A stretch of DNA of 64,000 nt. It comes from Flavobacteriales bacterium (GTDB lineage: Bacteria; Bacteroidota; Bacteroidia; JACJYZ01). This document shows positions 9,234-17,733 of the stretch, piece after piece. How positions within the stretch are numbered: position 1 is the stretch's first letter; every line of letters starts with the position of its first letter. The DNA lies in contig JACJYZ010000004.1 in the NCBI GenBank assembly GCA_020635855.1, positions 558,001 through 622,000 of the forward strand, in the 5' to 3' direction. The notes below the pieces were generated by a model, which searched no databases, had not been told where the DNA came from, and saw only the letters and a list, made by a program, of their open reading frames with translations. Made by a program: the position numbers and the translations under genes.

Positions 9234-9251
9234 TCTACCTTGTAAAGGTAG
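9234..9251. promoter_or_regulatory. 18-base palindrome upstream of aldehyde dehydrogenase
   Basis: CTACCTTTGTAAAGGTAG has 8-base arms that are exact inverted repeats around a central GT. It lies 35 bases before the ATG of the minus-strand aldehyde dehydrogenase. It could be an operator for a dimeric repressor. One arm also matches the TAnnTTTG promoter box on the plus strand, where no gene follows. Confidence 0.3.
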
Positions 9252-9291
9252 CAAGATTCGCTAAAGAAAGGTGCTGTACCCGTATTCCTGA

Positions 9292-9777
9292 TCAATCCTG
9301 ATCTTCCTCATCATCGTGCGGAATACCATTGTCTAGTCCGCCGGTTCGGAGAAAGAAATCCGTCAATGCCTTTCGTTGCTCCGTATTCAAAGCAGCTTCG
9401 GCATGCACCCAAACATAGGATGAAAGGGGCATTTCTCCTTCAGACACCAACTCATAACACTCTTCCATTTTGTGGCTGGCCTTTTTGGCATTGTAGTCGC
9501 CCCATAGAGAAAAATTCAGGTGTTTCCGGCCTTCATTGATGTGCCTTTTAATCCACCAGGAAACCGGCGCTATGTTCGTATACCAAGGATATGTGGTCAG
9601 ATCAGAATGACAATCATAGCAGGCAGTTTTCAGGAGAGATGCCACACCCGGAGGAGGGTTGGTCATGGCTATGAAGTCTTTCTCGGGGGCCGCATTGGGA
9701 TTGGATTTATCTATCCGAAACACCTGGATCAACAACAACAATGCGATCACAACTCCGAACACACGCTTTTTTTTCAT
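9292..9777 (-). CDS. Haem-binding domain protein (single CxxCH)
   Basis: 161 aa. It has an N-terminal membrane helix or signal anchor (VFGVVIALLLLIQVFRI), then the motif CYDCHS at ~53-58 within ACYDCHSDLTTYPWYTNIAP. Next comes WWIKRHINEGRKHLNFSLWG, and the C-terminal part includes EGEMPLSSYVWVHAEAALN. This arrangement is the 'Haem_bd' family, which binds c-type haem covalently in the periplasm and is usually encoded near redox or stress genes. It starts three bases after the stop of the preceding gene, so the two are co-transcribed. The acidic tail is DDEEDQD. Confidence 0.8.
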   Translation of the reverse strand: MKKKRVFGVVIALLLLIQVFRIDKSNPNAAPEKDFIAMTNPPPGVASLLKTACYDCHSDLTTYPWYTNIAPVSWWIKRHINEGRKHLNFSLWGDYNAKKASHKMEECYELVSEGEMPLSSYVWVHAEAALNTEQRKALTDFFLRTGGLDNGIPHDDEEDQD

Positions 9778-9780
9778 GCT

Positions 9781-10737
9781 TTAATATAGCCTGGATTGTT
9801 GTCGTTCCTGTTTCTTCTGAAATTTCATGATCATTTTATTGTGGGCTTCCTTTTTTTCCTCCACTGTCTCATGGGGTTGAGGAATGGTCTTGGCAATGTA
9901 ATCCGTGATCAACGGGTAGTTGTTTGACGTGATCTCACCCACGTCGTTGGAGTTGGATGGAAACACTGTTACCGCAACATCTCCACGAACAGGTTTGCCT
10001 TCCTTGTCAAAAATGGTGAAATGCACCCTTATCTCCCGTTCATATTGTTTCCTCGCAAGATCCAGGCAACTGACATAGTTGGTTTTGATTTCGATTTCGT
10101 TGATCACGACAAAGAGATCGGTTTGGTACTTCTGTGCCAGATAAGGCAGGATCTCATCGTTGTTGAAATGCGAAGCCAGGTATTCCTGATCCTTTTCCGG
10201 GTACTTGGCGTATGCATCGGAAGCAATCCCATCGGTATTCACTACATCCGGCTGCGTTTCCTCTTTTTTTGTAATCGAAGTGAGTTTGGCCAGCAACGGA
10301 TGCTGATGTGCTTCCCGGGCCTCCTCATTCAAATAGGAGGGATTGGTCTTTTCCATCTTATAGTCCAGAGAGGCGTAAATCTTTTGTAGATCTTCTTCCT
10401 CATCCTCAAAATCCTCGAACATCAGATCTTTCAGCGGGTAGATCTTTTTCAATCCCTGATTCAGGGAAGCATTCAATTCCGTCCGGAAAATGGCATGTAC
10501 TTTTTTCAGCGGTAATCCCGAGTATTCAACGATATCCACATCGGCATCAGAAAGGTGCATGATGGGGTTGTAAGGTATCAGTAACACCTTATGAAATCGT
10601 TGACCGTCATTGGGTGGAATGTACCCTTTGACTTCGTCTTTTGGTGGAGCTTGGGTGGGTTCCAGTACACTTTCGTCCTGTGCCAATACAGGAACCGTGA
10701 ACAACAAGAACAAACCCATGTTTAGGATGCGTTGCAT
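9781..10737 (-). CDS. Secreted hypothetical protein
   Basis: 318 aa with a signal peptide (ILNMGLFLLFTVPVLAQ). The mature protein begins with a Pro/Glu-rich linker and then FHKVLLIPYNPIMHLSDADV, a start seen in Bacteroidota hypothetical proteins that resemble periplasmic lipoprotein-assembly factors. A later segment, LFVVINEIEIKTNYVSCLDL, reads like a beta sheet core, and the C-terminus is a basic helix. No family was recognised. It is upstream of and coupled to the haem-binding protein, which is the only functional hint. Confidence 0.55.
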   Translation of the reverse strand: MQRILNMGLFLLFTVPVLAQDESVLEPTQAPPKDEVKGYIPPNDGQRFHKVLLIPYNPIMHLSDADVDIVEYSGLPLKKVHAIFRTELNASLNQGLKKIYPLKDLMFEDFEDEEEDLQKIYASLDYKMEKTNPSYLNEEAREAHQHPLLAKLTSITKKEETQPDVVNTDGIASDAYAKYPEKDQEYLASHFNNDEILPYLAQKYQTDLFVVINEIEIKTNYVSCLDLARKQYEREIRVHFTIFDKEGKPVRGDVAVTVFPSNSNDVGEITSNNYPLITDYIAKTIPQPHETVEEKKEAHNKMIMKFQKKQERQQSRLY

Positions 10738-10866
10738 GGATGAAAAGCGGTTGTTGCGGTTAGGAGGCTTCTCAAAAATACTGCATCCTTAAATCCTCCC
10801 GGGCGAGGAAATTAACAAGTTATCAACAGCTATTGTTTGATAGGAAGGCCGCGGTAGACAACTATT

Positions 10867-12189
10867 TTAGTCGAAAACCAGGCGCCAAACATCATTCCCA
10901 ATGATCAGCACCATCAGAGTCAGAAGAACAACCGCACCGAAGACCTGGGCTCTTTCAAGGAAACGTTCACTCAACGGCTTGCCCTTGATCATCTCAACCA
11001 ATGTGAACAGTACGTGTCCACCATCCAATGCAGGAATGGGTAACAGGTTCATAAAGGCCAGCACCAGGGATAACAATCCGGTGATGGTCCAGAAGCGCTC
11101 CCATCTCCATACCGTACCGTAAATTTTCATGATACCGATCGGACCTTGTACAGATTTGGAGGCATCCACTTTTCCGGTCAACACCTTTCCGAAACCACGT
11201 GCATTGTCTGCTATGGTAGACCATGCCCTCGTCATGCCCTTTCGGAAAGCGCCGAAGAAACTGAATTTCTGTGTGGCCATCTGGAAATCGCTATGGGGAA
11301 GGAATCCCAGCGTTCCCTCTTCGGTCACATCCGCTTTCAAACTCATTTCCTTTCCGTCTCTAAGTATCTTCAGGTTCACCGCATGTCCGGCATTGGCCGC
11401 CAAAGCTTCCTGGAATTCGTGAAAGTAGGGGACAGTTACATCATTAACCGCTGTTATCCTGTCGTTGGCTTGCAAGCCGGCCTCATCCGCATGGCTGTTT
11501 TTCGCAACCTCCTCCACGTAGAAGGTTTGTCTGGGTTCCAGGAACTTGTCTGCACCCACATCAGCGATTTTTCCCATGAAATCATCGGGTATGTATACAT
11601 CCGTTTCTTTTCCATCGCGAAGAACGGTCACCCGCACATCACCCAACAGCACGTTCGGACTACGTATCTCATCAAAACGAACCAATGGTTCCCCGTTTAC
11701 CGCAACCAGCTTATCACCCGTCGCAAAGCCAATTTCCTGAGCGATCGGGTACGCAAAGATTCCGTTTTTCACTTCGGAGTTAGGAAGATATGTCTCGCCA
11801 TAAATGAATGCCAACATCCAAAAGATAAGTACCCCAAGAACTGCATTAACGATAATACCTCCCAGCATCACAATCAATCGTTGCCATGCCGGCTTGGTGC
11901 GGAATTCCCATGGCTGAGGCGGTTGCTTCATTTGTTCGGTATCCATTGACTCGTCAATCATACCGGCAATTTTCACATAGCCACCCAGGGGAAGCCAACC
12001 CACTCCGTATTCGGTATCACCTTTGCGAAACTTGAACAAACGTTTGTTCCATGCGTCAAAGAACAAATAAAACTTCTCCACTTTGATACCGAAATAGCGT
12101 GCGGCAACAAAGTGCCCCAATTCGTGGAGGATAACAAGGATGGAAAGACCCAGAATCAACTGGCCTACCATATTCAAAATCTCTATCAT
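10867..12189 (-). CDS. rseP: RIP zinc metalloprotease RseP (site-2 protease)
   Basis: 440 aa inner-membrane protease. The zinc motif HELGH is in the first helix (LSILVILHELGHFVAARYFG), and the C-terminal LDGGH motif supplies the third ligand (PIPALDGGHVLFTLVEM). Two PDZ-like regions lie between (GDKLVAVNGEPLVRFDEI and ANDRITAVNDVTVPYFHEF). The family cleaves transmembrane segments of anti-sigma factors and leftover signal peptides. A sigma/anti-sigma-like pair occurs in this window (1675-3935), but nothing ties them directly. A promoter box lies only 8 bases before the ATG. Confidence 0.95.
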   Translation of the reverse strand: MIEILNMVGQLILGLSILVILHELGHFVAARYFGIKVEKFYLFFDAWNKRLFKFRKGDTEYGVGWLPLGGYVKIAGMIDESMDTEQMKQPPQPWEFRTKPAWQRLIVMLGGIIVNAVLGVLIFWMLAFIYGETYLPNSEVKNGIFAYPIAQEIGFATGDKLVAVNGEPLVRFDEIRSPNVLLGDVRVTVLRDGKETDVYIPDDFMGKIADVGADKFLEPRQTFYVEEVAKNSHADEAGLQANDRITAVNDVTVPYFHEFQEALAANAGHAVNLKILRDGKEMSLKADVTEEGTLGFLPHSDFQMATQKFSFFGAFRKGMTRAWSTIADNARGFGKVLTGKVDASKSVQGPIGIMKIYGTVWRWERFWTITGLLSLVLAFMNLLPIPALDGGHVLFTLVEMIKGKPLSERFLERAQVFGAVVLLTLMVLIIGNDVWRLVFD

Positions 12190-12196
12190 CTTGCTA

Positions 12197-12204
12197 CAAA
12201 GTTA
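12197..12204 (-). promoter_or_regulatory. Candidate -7 box for rseP
   Basis: On the minus strand this reads TAACTTTG, an exact match to the Bacteroidota -7 consensus TAnnTTTG. It ends 8 bases before the rseP ATG, so a transcript starting about 7 bases downstream would have almost no leader. No clear -33 TTG was seen. Confidence 0.4.
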
Positions 12205-12267
12205 GTCATTCACCCTCCTGCCGGTTGTTAAAAAAGGCCAAAACACCTTGGCCATCCCACCGTATGT

Positions 12268-13290
12268 TCAGAAGGAAGAAGTGAACTGATTGATGAAACG
12301 GATGTCATTTTCAAAAAACAATCGGATGTCATTCACCCTGTGTTTGAGGATGGCGATCCGTTCTATGCCCATGCCGAACGCATAACCTGTATACTTCTCA
12401 CTGTCGATTCCACAATTGTTCAACACGGCAGGGTCAACCATCCCACAACCCAGGATTTCGACCCACCCTGAATGTTTGCAAATGTTGCATCCTTCTCCTC
12501 CGCAGATGTTACATGATATGTCCATCTCCGCAGATGGTTCCGTAAAGGGGAAGAATGAAGGGCGCAGGCGTATTTTTGTTTTGGCACCGAACATTTCTGT
12601 TGCAAAGAATTCAAGCACCTGCTTAAGATCTGCAAAGCTTGCATGCTCATCTATGCACAATCCTTCCACCTGGTGAAACAGGCAGTGTGCCCGGGCTGAA
12701 ATGGCTTCATTTCGGTAAACACGACCCGGAGAAATCGTTCGAATGGGGGGGTGTTGATTGTTCATAACCCTGACCTGCACGGATGATGTATGGGTTCTGA
12801 GCACCACGTCGGGATCCTTGTGCATGAAAAAGGTGTCCTGCATGTCCCGCGCCGGATGATCCTCAGGCATGTTCAGTGCTGAGAAATTGTTCCAGTCACT
12901 TTCGATCTCAGGACCATCCGATACAACAAACCCGATGCGGTTGAAAATATCTATAATCTCATTTCTAACCAATGACAAGGGATGTCTGCTGCCCAGCATG
13001 ATGCCCTCACCAGGCAACGTGAGGTCCATGGAAAATTCCGAAGCGCCGCCGGATTGCGTGAGACGGCCCGCCGCCTCATCGAATTTTTCCTGGGCCAACT
13101 GCTTGAGCTGGTTCAATTCCTGCCCCAGCTGGCGCTTGATATCCGATGGTGCCTCTCTGAATCTGGCAAACAACGACTGTACCTTGCCCTTCCTGCTCAA
13201 CCATTCCAAGCGGAAAGATTCCAAAGCTTCCGTTGTGGATACCTGGACACTTTCTATCTCTTTGACAAATTTTTTTACTTCTTCCAACAT
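12268..13290 (-). CDS. pheS: Phenylalanine--tRNA ligase alpha subunit
   Basis: 340 aa, the standard length. It has an N-terminal coiled-coil tRNA-binding arm (~1-90), then the class II catalytic core. Motif 2 surrounds TISPGRVYRNEAISARAHC, followed by FHQVEGLCIDE. Motif 3 is GMGIERIAILKH. A Cys-rich insert CNICGGEGCNICKHSGWVE lies near 260-280, as in many bacterial PheS. It charges tRNA-Phe as an alpha2-beta2 enzyme; pheT is not in the window, so the subunit genes are separated. It is upstream of rseP on the same strand with a 78-base gap. Confidence 0.97.
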   Translation of the reverse strand: MLEEVKKFVKEIESVQVSTTEALESFRLEWLSRKGKVQSLFARFREAPSDIKRQLGQELNQLKQLAQEKFDEAAGRLTQSGGASEFSMDLTLPGEGIMLGSRHPLSLVRNEIIDIFNRIGFVVSDGPEIESDWNNFSALNMPEDHPARDMQDTFFMHKDPDVVLRTHTSSVQVRVMNNQHPPIRTISPGRVYRNEAISARAHCLFHQVEGLCIDEHASFADLKQVLEFFATEMFGAKTKIRLRPSFFPFTEPSAEMDISCNICGGEGCNICKHSGWVEILGCGMVDPAVLNNCGIDSEKYTGYAFGMGIERIAILKHRVNDIRLFFENDIRFINQFTSSF

Positions 13291-13354
13291 AACTTTGCCT
13301 GGCTCTTAGGGACAAAAATTGGGAAAAATGTTTTACTTTGTTAACAACTTAAGT

Positions 13355-13362
13355 TAACTTTG
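13355..13362 (+). promoter_or_regulatory. Candidate -7 box for the tandem lipoprotein genes
   Basis: TAACTTTG matches the Bacteroidota TAnnTTTG box exactly and lies 65 bases upstream of the first lipoprotein ATG. A TTTG at 13337-13340 could be a -33 element, but the 14-base spacing is shorter than usual. Confidence 0.35.
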
Positions 13363-13426
13363 GTGGTTAAGTGGGTGTTGATGTTGTGGCACCCTGCCAT
13401 CGCCCAAAATTAGTAAATGTTTTAAG

Positions 13427-13774
13427 ATGAGCCGCCTGTTGAAGATGATGGCCATAGTGGCCTGTATGCCAGTCTTAACACTGGTTTCCTGCTATAAGGA
13501 AAAAAATACGGTTGCAGAAGTCGTTGTTCAGGACATACAGGGAAAGCCCGTTGAAGGTGCATCGGTCCGTTTGTTCTGCAAGGTCACCAATTGTACGGTG
13601 GATCTTACGCAAACGACCGAATCAAACGGCAGTGCGACATTCAAATTCAAACCCGGAACGGAAGCTTTGCTCTGGATCGAGGCGAAAAAAGGATCATCCA
13701 CCAATGGCCCTAACGACTATGGTAATTTTGAGCAACGCAAGACAACAACGGTCACAGTAACCATCACACCCTAA
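13427..13774 (+). CDS. Small lipoprotein, first of a tandem pair
   Basis: 115 aa. The N-terminus is a lipoprotein signal with the lipobox LVSC (Cys at residue 24), so the mature form is probably lipid-anchored. The mature part is a small beta domain (AEVVVQDIQGKPVEGASVRL) of the carboxypeptidase-regulatory / bacterial Ig-like kind. It has two further Cys in CKVTNC, which could form a disulfide. It is clearly paralogous to the next gene: both share VQDxxGKPV, a TNC motif, TQTT, the KFKxGTE strand and NGPNDY. Function unknown. Confidence 0.65.
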   Translation: MSRLLKMMAIVACMPVLTLVSCYKEKNTVAEVVVQDIQGKPVEGASVRLFCKVTNCTVDLTQTTESNGSATFKFKPGTEALLWIEAKKGSSTNGPNDYGNFEQRKTTTVTVTITP

Positions 13775-13784
13775 TCAATCTCCT

Positions 13785-14171
13785 ATGCATCCGAATTCCA
13801 GGGGTCAATTCATGCCTTCACAGATCAAGACATTCGCAGGGATCTTTGCTTTGACATTTGTGGTGATCAGCGTGAGTTTGCTGACCGGATGTTACCGTGA
13901 AAAACCCACCAAAGCCGAAATTACGGTTCAGGATGCAACAGGCAAGCCGGTTAACGAGGCCACAGTTCGCCTGTACTGCACACAAACCAATTGCATCATT
14001 GACGATACCCAAACCACCGGTTCCGATGGACGTTCCGAACACAAATTCAAAGCCGGAACCGAGTATATCCTTTTCATTGAAGCCACCAAGGGAGCCCTAA
14101 AGAATGGCCCCAATGACTACATCATCCTGGAACAACGGAAAGTGAATACGGCTACAGTTACGATTCAGTAA
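13785..14171 (+). CDS. Small lipoprotein, second of a tandem pair
   Basis: 128 aa from ATG 13785; an in-frame ATG at 13812 (MPSQIKTFAG) would give a tidier signal peptide. The lipobox is LLTGC. The mature domain (AEITVQDATGKPVNEATVRL, CTQTNC, KFKAGTEYILFIEATKG, NGPNDY) is closely similar to that of the preceding gene, so the pair arose by local duplication. Ten bases separate the genes. The 3' end overlaps the convergent minus-strand gene by 14 bases. Confidence 0.65.
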   Translation: MHPNSRGQFMPSQIKTFAGIFALTFVVISVSLLTGCYREKPTKAEITVQDATGKPVNEATVRLYCTQTNCIIDDTQTTGSDGRSEHKFKAGTEYILFIEATKGALKNGPNDYIILEQRKVNTATVTIQ

Positions 14172-14514
14172 GCGGTATCTCAAAAAAACGCAGCACCAGG
14201 TTTCGCAACCATTGTTCCTGCGCCTCTACGTCCAAGCTGGGTAATTCCTGTACCTGTATCCACACCGGCCATCCATCAGCATCTCTTCCTTCCTCTTTGT
14301 AGTATGATTCCAGGCTCATCAACCTGCACATCGCTATGTGAACCAGTTCCATTTTTTGCGTTTTTGAAAAATTCCGGTATCCGGCCCCAAGCTCATTGAC
14401 ACCGATCAGAAAAAGCACCCCCTCCAACGATAAGGGTTCACCGTCGTTGAAGCGATCACCCAACTTCTTGCAAAGCTCTGCCCATGCCTGCTGGTCTTCG
14501 ATTGTCATCTTCAT
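14158..14514 (-). CDS. Conserved hypothetical protein (118 aa)
   Basis: 118 aa from ATG 14514 (MKMTIEDQQAW). A longer in-frame version from 14598 adds 28 residues of unlikely composition and was not chosen. The core LSLEGVLFLIGVNELGAGY, followed by KMELVHIAMCRLMS and DADGWPVWIQVQELPSLDVE, resembles a small cytoplasmic protein repeatedly seen in Bacteroidota genomes without known function. It is divergent from the CvpA gene, and its stop lies inside the end of the second lipoprotein gene. Confidence 0.65.
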   Translation of the reverse strand: MKMTIEDQQAWAELCKKLGDRFNDGEPLSLEGVLFLIGVNELGAGYRNFSKTQKMELVHIAMCRLMSLESYYKEEGRDADGWPVWIQVQELPSLDVEAQEQWLRNLVLRFFEIPLTES

Positions 14515-14665
14515 TCTTTTTTTGCAAAAGAACCAAAAATCCGCATGTGACCGGAATGAAGTTCTTGTTACGTGATTCGGATCTCCAGGGAATTTCACCG
14601 TTCATGGTTGAAAAATCTACATATCCCGGGAATCAAACAAACCTGGTACCCATTAATTTTATTTC

Positions 14666-15220
14666 ATGAACTGGCTCGATCTCGTGTTGATCATACCCCT
14701 TCTTTGGGCAGGATATCGTGGTTTTACCAAGGGATTACTGATCTCCTTAGCCACATTTATGGCACTTTTTTTAGGTATCGTAGCCGCGATCCGTCTCTCA
14801 GATTTTGTTGCAGGTTATCTCACGGAATGGTGGGACATCAAACCGGATTGGCTGAACCTGATAGCCTTCTCCTGCACTTTCCTGCTGGTGGTGATCGGGG
14901 TTCACCTGTTCGCCCGCCTGCTTGAAAAAATGGTGAAATGGACCGGCCTCGGGTGGGCCAATAAACTGACCGGTGCCCTGTTCGGCCTGATGAAAATGGG
15001 ATTTATTCTGAGCTTATTGCTGATGTGTTTTCAAACCGTCAACTCTGCAACAAAACTGCTGGATGAAGATCTGCAGTCACAATCGTTGTTGTTTAAACCC
15101 GTGCGGGCCATCGCACCCATCATCCTCCCCAAAATAGAAGACAACCGGATCAGTGACATGATCCACTGGGACGTGAACGAATCAAAGGGTTGGCTCAAGC
15201 AACGCTTTCACACCTGGTAA
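14666..15220 (+). CDS. CvpA family membrane protein
   Basis: 184 aa with four predicted membrane helices. The first contains the CvpA hallmark LDLVLIIPLLWAGYRGFTKG, and the others are LISLATFMALFLGIVAAIRL, WLNLIAFSCTFLLVVIGVHL and LMKMGFILSLLLMCFQTV. The family is named for colicin V production in E. coli, and its general role is unresolved. A TAATTTTA at 14654-14661, one mismatch from TAnnTTTG, precedes the ATG by four bases. The last 39 bases overlap the end of pgk, which is read on the other strand. Confidence 0.85.
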   Translation: MNWLDLVLIIPLLWAGYRGFTKGLLISLATFMALFLGIVAAIRLSDFVAGYLTEWWDIKPDWLNLIAFSCTFLLVVIGVHLFARLLEKMVKWTGLGWANKLTGALFGLMKMGFILSLLLMCFQTVNSATKLLDEDLQSQSLLFKPVRAIAPIILPKIEDNRISDMIHWDVNESKGWLKQRFHTW

Positions 15221-16381
15221 TTCCTTCCCTTCAATGTATTCCAGCAAAGCACCTCCACCGGTGGATACGTAACTCACCTGGTCGGTCATTTGGAATTTGT
15301 TGACAGCAGCCACTGAGTCTCCGCCACCTACCAGCGAAAAAGCGCCCTTGCGGGTTGCTTCCACAATGGCATCAGCTATTTTTCGGGTGCCTGTTTCAAA
15401 ACTAGACATTTCAAAAACGCCCATCGGACCGTTCCACAAAATGGTCTTTGCAGCGAGGATCGCATCCTTATAGAGGGCACAGGTTTCAGGACCTATATCC
15501 AATCCCATCCATCCATCCTTTATCTCACCTGCCTTCACCACACTGCTTTCCGCATTGTTGGAAAATGTATCGGCCATTACACAATCAACCGGGATCAGAA
15601 ATTGCACACCACGCGCTTTGGCATCATCCATTACCTGGCGAGCAAATTCCAACAGGTCATCTTCCACCAGGGAATTTCCGATATGCCCCCCCTGTGCCTT
15701 GATGAAAGTAAACGCCATGCCACCACCGATGATCAGGGTATCGATCTTCTCCAACAAACGGGTGATCACCTCCATCTTGCCGGAAACCTTGGCACCACCT
15801 ATGATGGCAGCTACCGGCCTTTGCGGGTTTCGCAACACTTTTTCTATGTTGCTGACCTCATCCGCCAGCAGGTATCCGAAAAATTTCGCCTGGGGAAAGA
15901 ACCTGGCAATAACCGCCGTGGAAGCATGCGCCCGGTGCGCCGTACCGAATGCATCATTCACATATACGTCTCCGAGTGACGCCAGTTTTCCGGAGAAGGC
16001 CTCGTCACCTTTTTCTTCTTCTTTGTGAAACCTCAGATTCTCAAGCAGCAATACCTCACCACCCTTCAACCCTGCAGCAGCCTGCTCGGCTTTGGGCCCG
16101 ATACAATCTTCTGCGAAATGAACAGGAACCTTTAGTGAGTCCTTCAGCACAGGCAAAAGATGCTTCAGTGAAAACTTGTCTTCCGGTCCGCTCTTGGGTC
16201 TGCCCAGATGGGACATCAGGATCACGCTTCCGCCATCATTCAGGATCTTACGAATGGTAGGTAGCGCCATGCGGATACGGGTATCGTCCGTTACCCTGCA
16301 CTCAAAATCCAACGGCACGTTGAAATCAACACGCACCAGCGCTTTCTTGTTCGCAAAGTCAAAATCATCAATGGTTTTCAT
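15182..16381 (-). CDS. pgk: Phosphoglycerate kinase
   Basis: 399 aa, full length. The N-terminal substrate domain shows KALVRVDFNVPLD and SHLGRPKSGPEDKFSLKHL, then GGEVLLLENLRFHKEEE and DVYVNDAFGTAHRAHAST. The C-terminal nucleotide domain shows IIGGAKVSGKMEVITRLLEK, LWNGPMGVFEMSSFETGT and SLVGGGDSVAAVNKF. It transfers phosphate from 1,3-bisphosphoglycerate to ADP in glycolysis. It has its own promoter box at 16405-16412 and is divergent from holB. Its stop lies within the CvpA gene, a 39-base convergent overlap. Confidence 0.98.
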   Translation of the reverse strand: MKTIDDFDFANKKALVRVDFNVPLDFECRVTDDTRIRMALPTIRKILNDGGSVILMSHLGRPKSGPEDKFSLKHLLPVLKDSLKVPVHFAEDCIGPKAEQAAAGLKGGEVLLLENLRFHKEEEKGDEAFSGKLASLGDVYVNDAFGTAHRAHASTAVIARFFPQAKFFGYLLADEVSNIEKVLRNPQRPVAAIIGGAKVSGKMEVITRLLEKIDTLIIGGGMAFTFIKAQGGHIGNSLVEDDLLEFARQVMDDAKARGVQFLIPVDCVMADTFSNNAESSVVKAGEIKDGWMGLDIGPETCALYKDAILAAKTILWNGPMGVFEMSSFETGTRKIADAIVEATRKGAFSLVGGGDSVAAVNKFQMTDQVSYVSTGGGALLEYIEGKELPGVKALLEPTL

Positions 16382-16404
16382 ACGGCTCAGTTTTTTTGAC
16401 GGCG

Positions 16405-16412
16405 CAAAATTA
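16405..16412 (-). promoter_or_regulatory. Candidate -7 box for pgk
   Basis: On the minus strand this reads TAATTTTG, an exact TAnnTTTG match, 23 bases before the pgk ATG. Confidence 0.45.
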
Positions 16413-16474
16413 GAAAAAAACCCGGCGGACAGGACAGGAATGCAACATCCCCGTCTGACAGCCCTATATTTTGG

Positions 16475-16482
16475 TATCTTTG
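16475..16482 (+). promoter_or_regulatory. Candidate -7 box for holB
   Basis: TATCTTTG matches TAnnTTTG exactly and lies 15 bases upstream of ATG 16498. It makes the upstream TTG at 16471 impossible as a translated start if this promoter is used. Confidence 0.45.
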
Positions 16483-16497
16483 GATACGGTTGAAGAC

Positions 16498-17652
16498 ATG
16501 CTTTTCAAAGACATCATCGGACAGGCAAGCATCAAATCCTCCCTCATCAAAACGGTGCAGGAAGGGCGGATCAGTCATGCCCAATTGTTCCTCGGACCGG
16601 AAGGATCAGGCAACCTTGCCATGGCCATGGCCTATGCCACTTACATTTCCTGTCCTAACCGCAACGATACGGATGCCTGCGGAACATGTCCTTCCTGCCA
16701 GAAGTTTGCCAAGCAGATCCACCCGGACCTGCACATCATCTATCCCATTGCAGCCACCAAAGACACACCTACCAGTACGTCCTATATTGAAACCTGGAGA
16801 AAGGAATTCGCTGCCAACCCTTACCTGTCGCTGGCAGCCTGGAACCGCGCCATGGATGTGGAGAACAAGCAAACGCTGATTGCAGTCAAAGAAAGCGAAG
16901 AAATTACCCGGAAGGTGAGCATGATGGCTTATGAGGCACCTTTCAATTTCATCATCATCTGGATGCCCGGAAAAATGAATGCGGAAGCTGCCAACAAGAT
17001 GTTGAAGGTATTGGAAGAACCGCCCGGCAAATCCCTCTTCCTCCTGGTAGAACACAACGACGAAGATCTTCTTGCAACAGTTGCCTCCCGGCTGTTAACC
17101 ATTCGTATCCCGAGGTTGGCGGACCAGGAGATCAGCCAAGCACTTATCGACAGGTTCAATTGTGATCCCAATGAAGCGTTGCGCATCGCTTACCTGGCCG
17201 ACGGAAACTATAGCAGGGCACAGGAACTGGCATCTGATCGTGACGAAGAAAACCTGCTGAGTGATCGCTTTATTCAATGGTCGCGCATCTGCTTTGCCAA
17301 CCAAGTGGCGGAAATGGTGGACTGGGTGGAGGATGCATCCGGCTGGGGACGGGAACGACAAAAGAATTTCATTCAATATGCTATCCACCTGATCAGGGAA
17401 AATTTGTTCCTGAGCCTGGGGATGGAAAGGTTGGTTCGACTTGAAGATGCGGAAAGAAGTTTTTCCGACCGCTTCCACGCATACATTTCGCCGGCCAATG
17501 CACAGGGCTTGCTCGACATTTTCAGCAAGGCCCAAAGGGACATCGAAAGAAATGCCAACCCGAGGATCCTTTTCTTAGATTTGTCCTTTGAATACGGCAC
17601 ATTGCTCAAAGGCAAGGCCGAAGTAAAACCAGGGCATGTGCGAAAGCCCTGA
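16498..17652 (+). CDS. holB: DNA polymerase III subunit delta' (clamp-loader AAA+ ATPase)
   Basis: 384 aa from ATG 16498, chosen because the protein starts MLFKDIIGQ like other delta' proteins and a promoter box overlaps the longer form. The P-loop region is degenerate: GPEGSGNLAMAMAYATYISC has Asn where the Walker A Lys is expected, normal for delta', which does not hydrolyse ATP. The zinc module CPNRNDTDACGTCPSC has four Cys at ~47-62. The sensor region is NKMLKVLEEPPGKSLFLL and the arginine-finger-type SRLLTIRIPRL follows. It loads the sliding clamp at the replication fork. It is the first gene of the holB-ricT-gldH-PBP1A row. Confidence 0.9.
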   Translation: MLFKDIIGQASIKSSLIKTVQEGRISHAQLFLGPEGSGNLAMAMAYATYISCPNRNDTDACGTCPSCQKFAKQIHPDLHIIYPIAATKDTPTSTSYIETWRKEFAANPYLSLAAWNRAMDVENKQTLIAVKESEEITRKVSMMAYEAPFNFIIIWMPGKMNAEAANKMLKVLEEPPGKSLFLLVEHNDEDLLATVASRLLTIRIPRLADQEISQALIDRFNCDPNEALRIAYLADGNYSRAQELASDRDEENLLSDRFIQWSRICFANQVAEMVDWVEDASGWGRERQKNFIQYAIHLIRENLFLSLGMERLVRLEDAERSFSDRFHAYISPANAQGLLDIFSKAQRDIERNANPRILFLDLSFEYGTLLKGKAEVKPGHVRKP

Positions 17653-17733
17653 TGATCATATAGGAGTTTTTAATCAGGTTTCTCAAGTTGCAGCAGATGA
17701 CCTTCTGCAACTTCGACCATCAATACAATAGAA

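Noticed and set aside
11146..11949. Plus-strand 267-codon open frame
   Set aside because: It lies wholly antisense to rseP, which has clear zinc and PDZ motifs. The translation has no recognisable domain.
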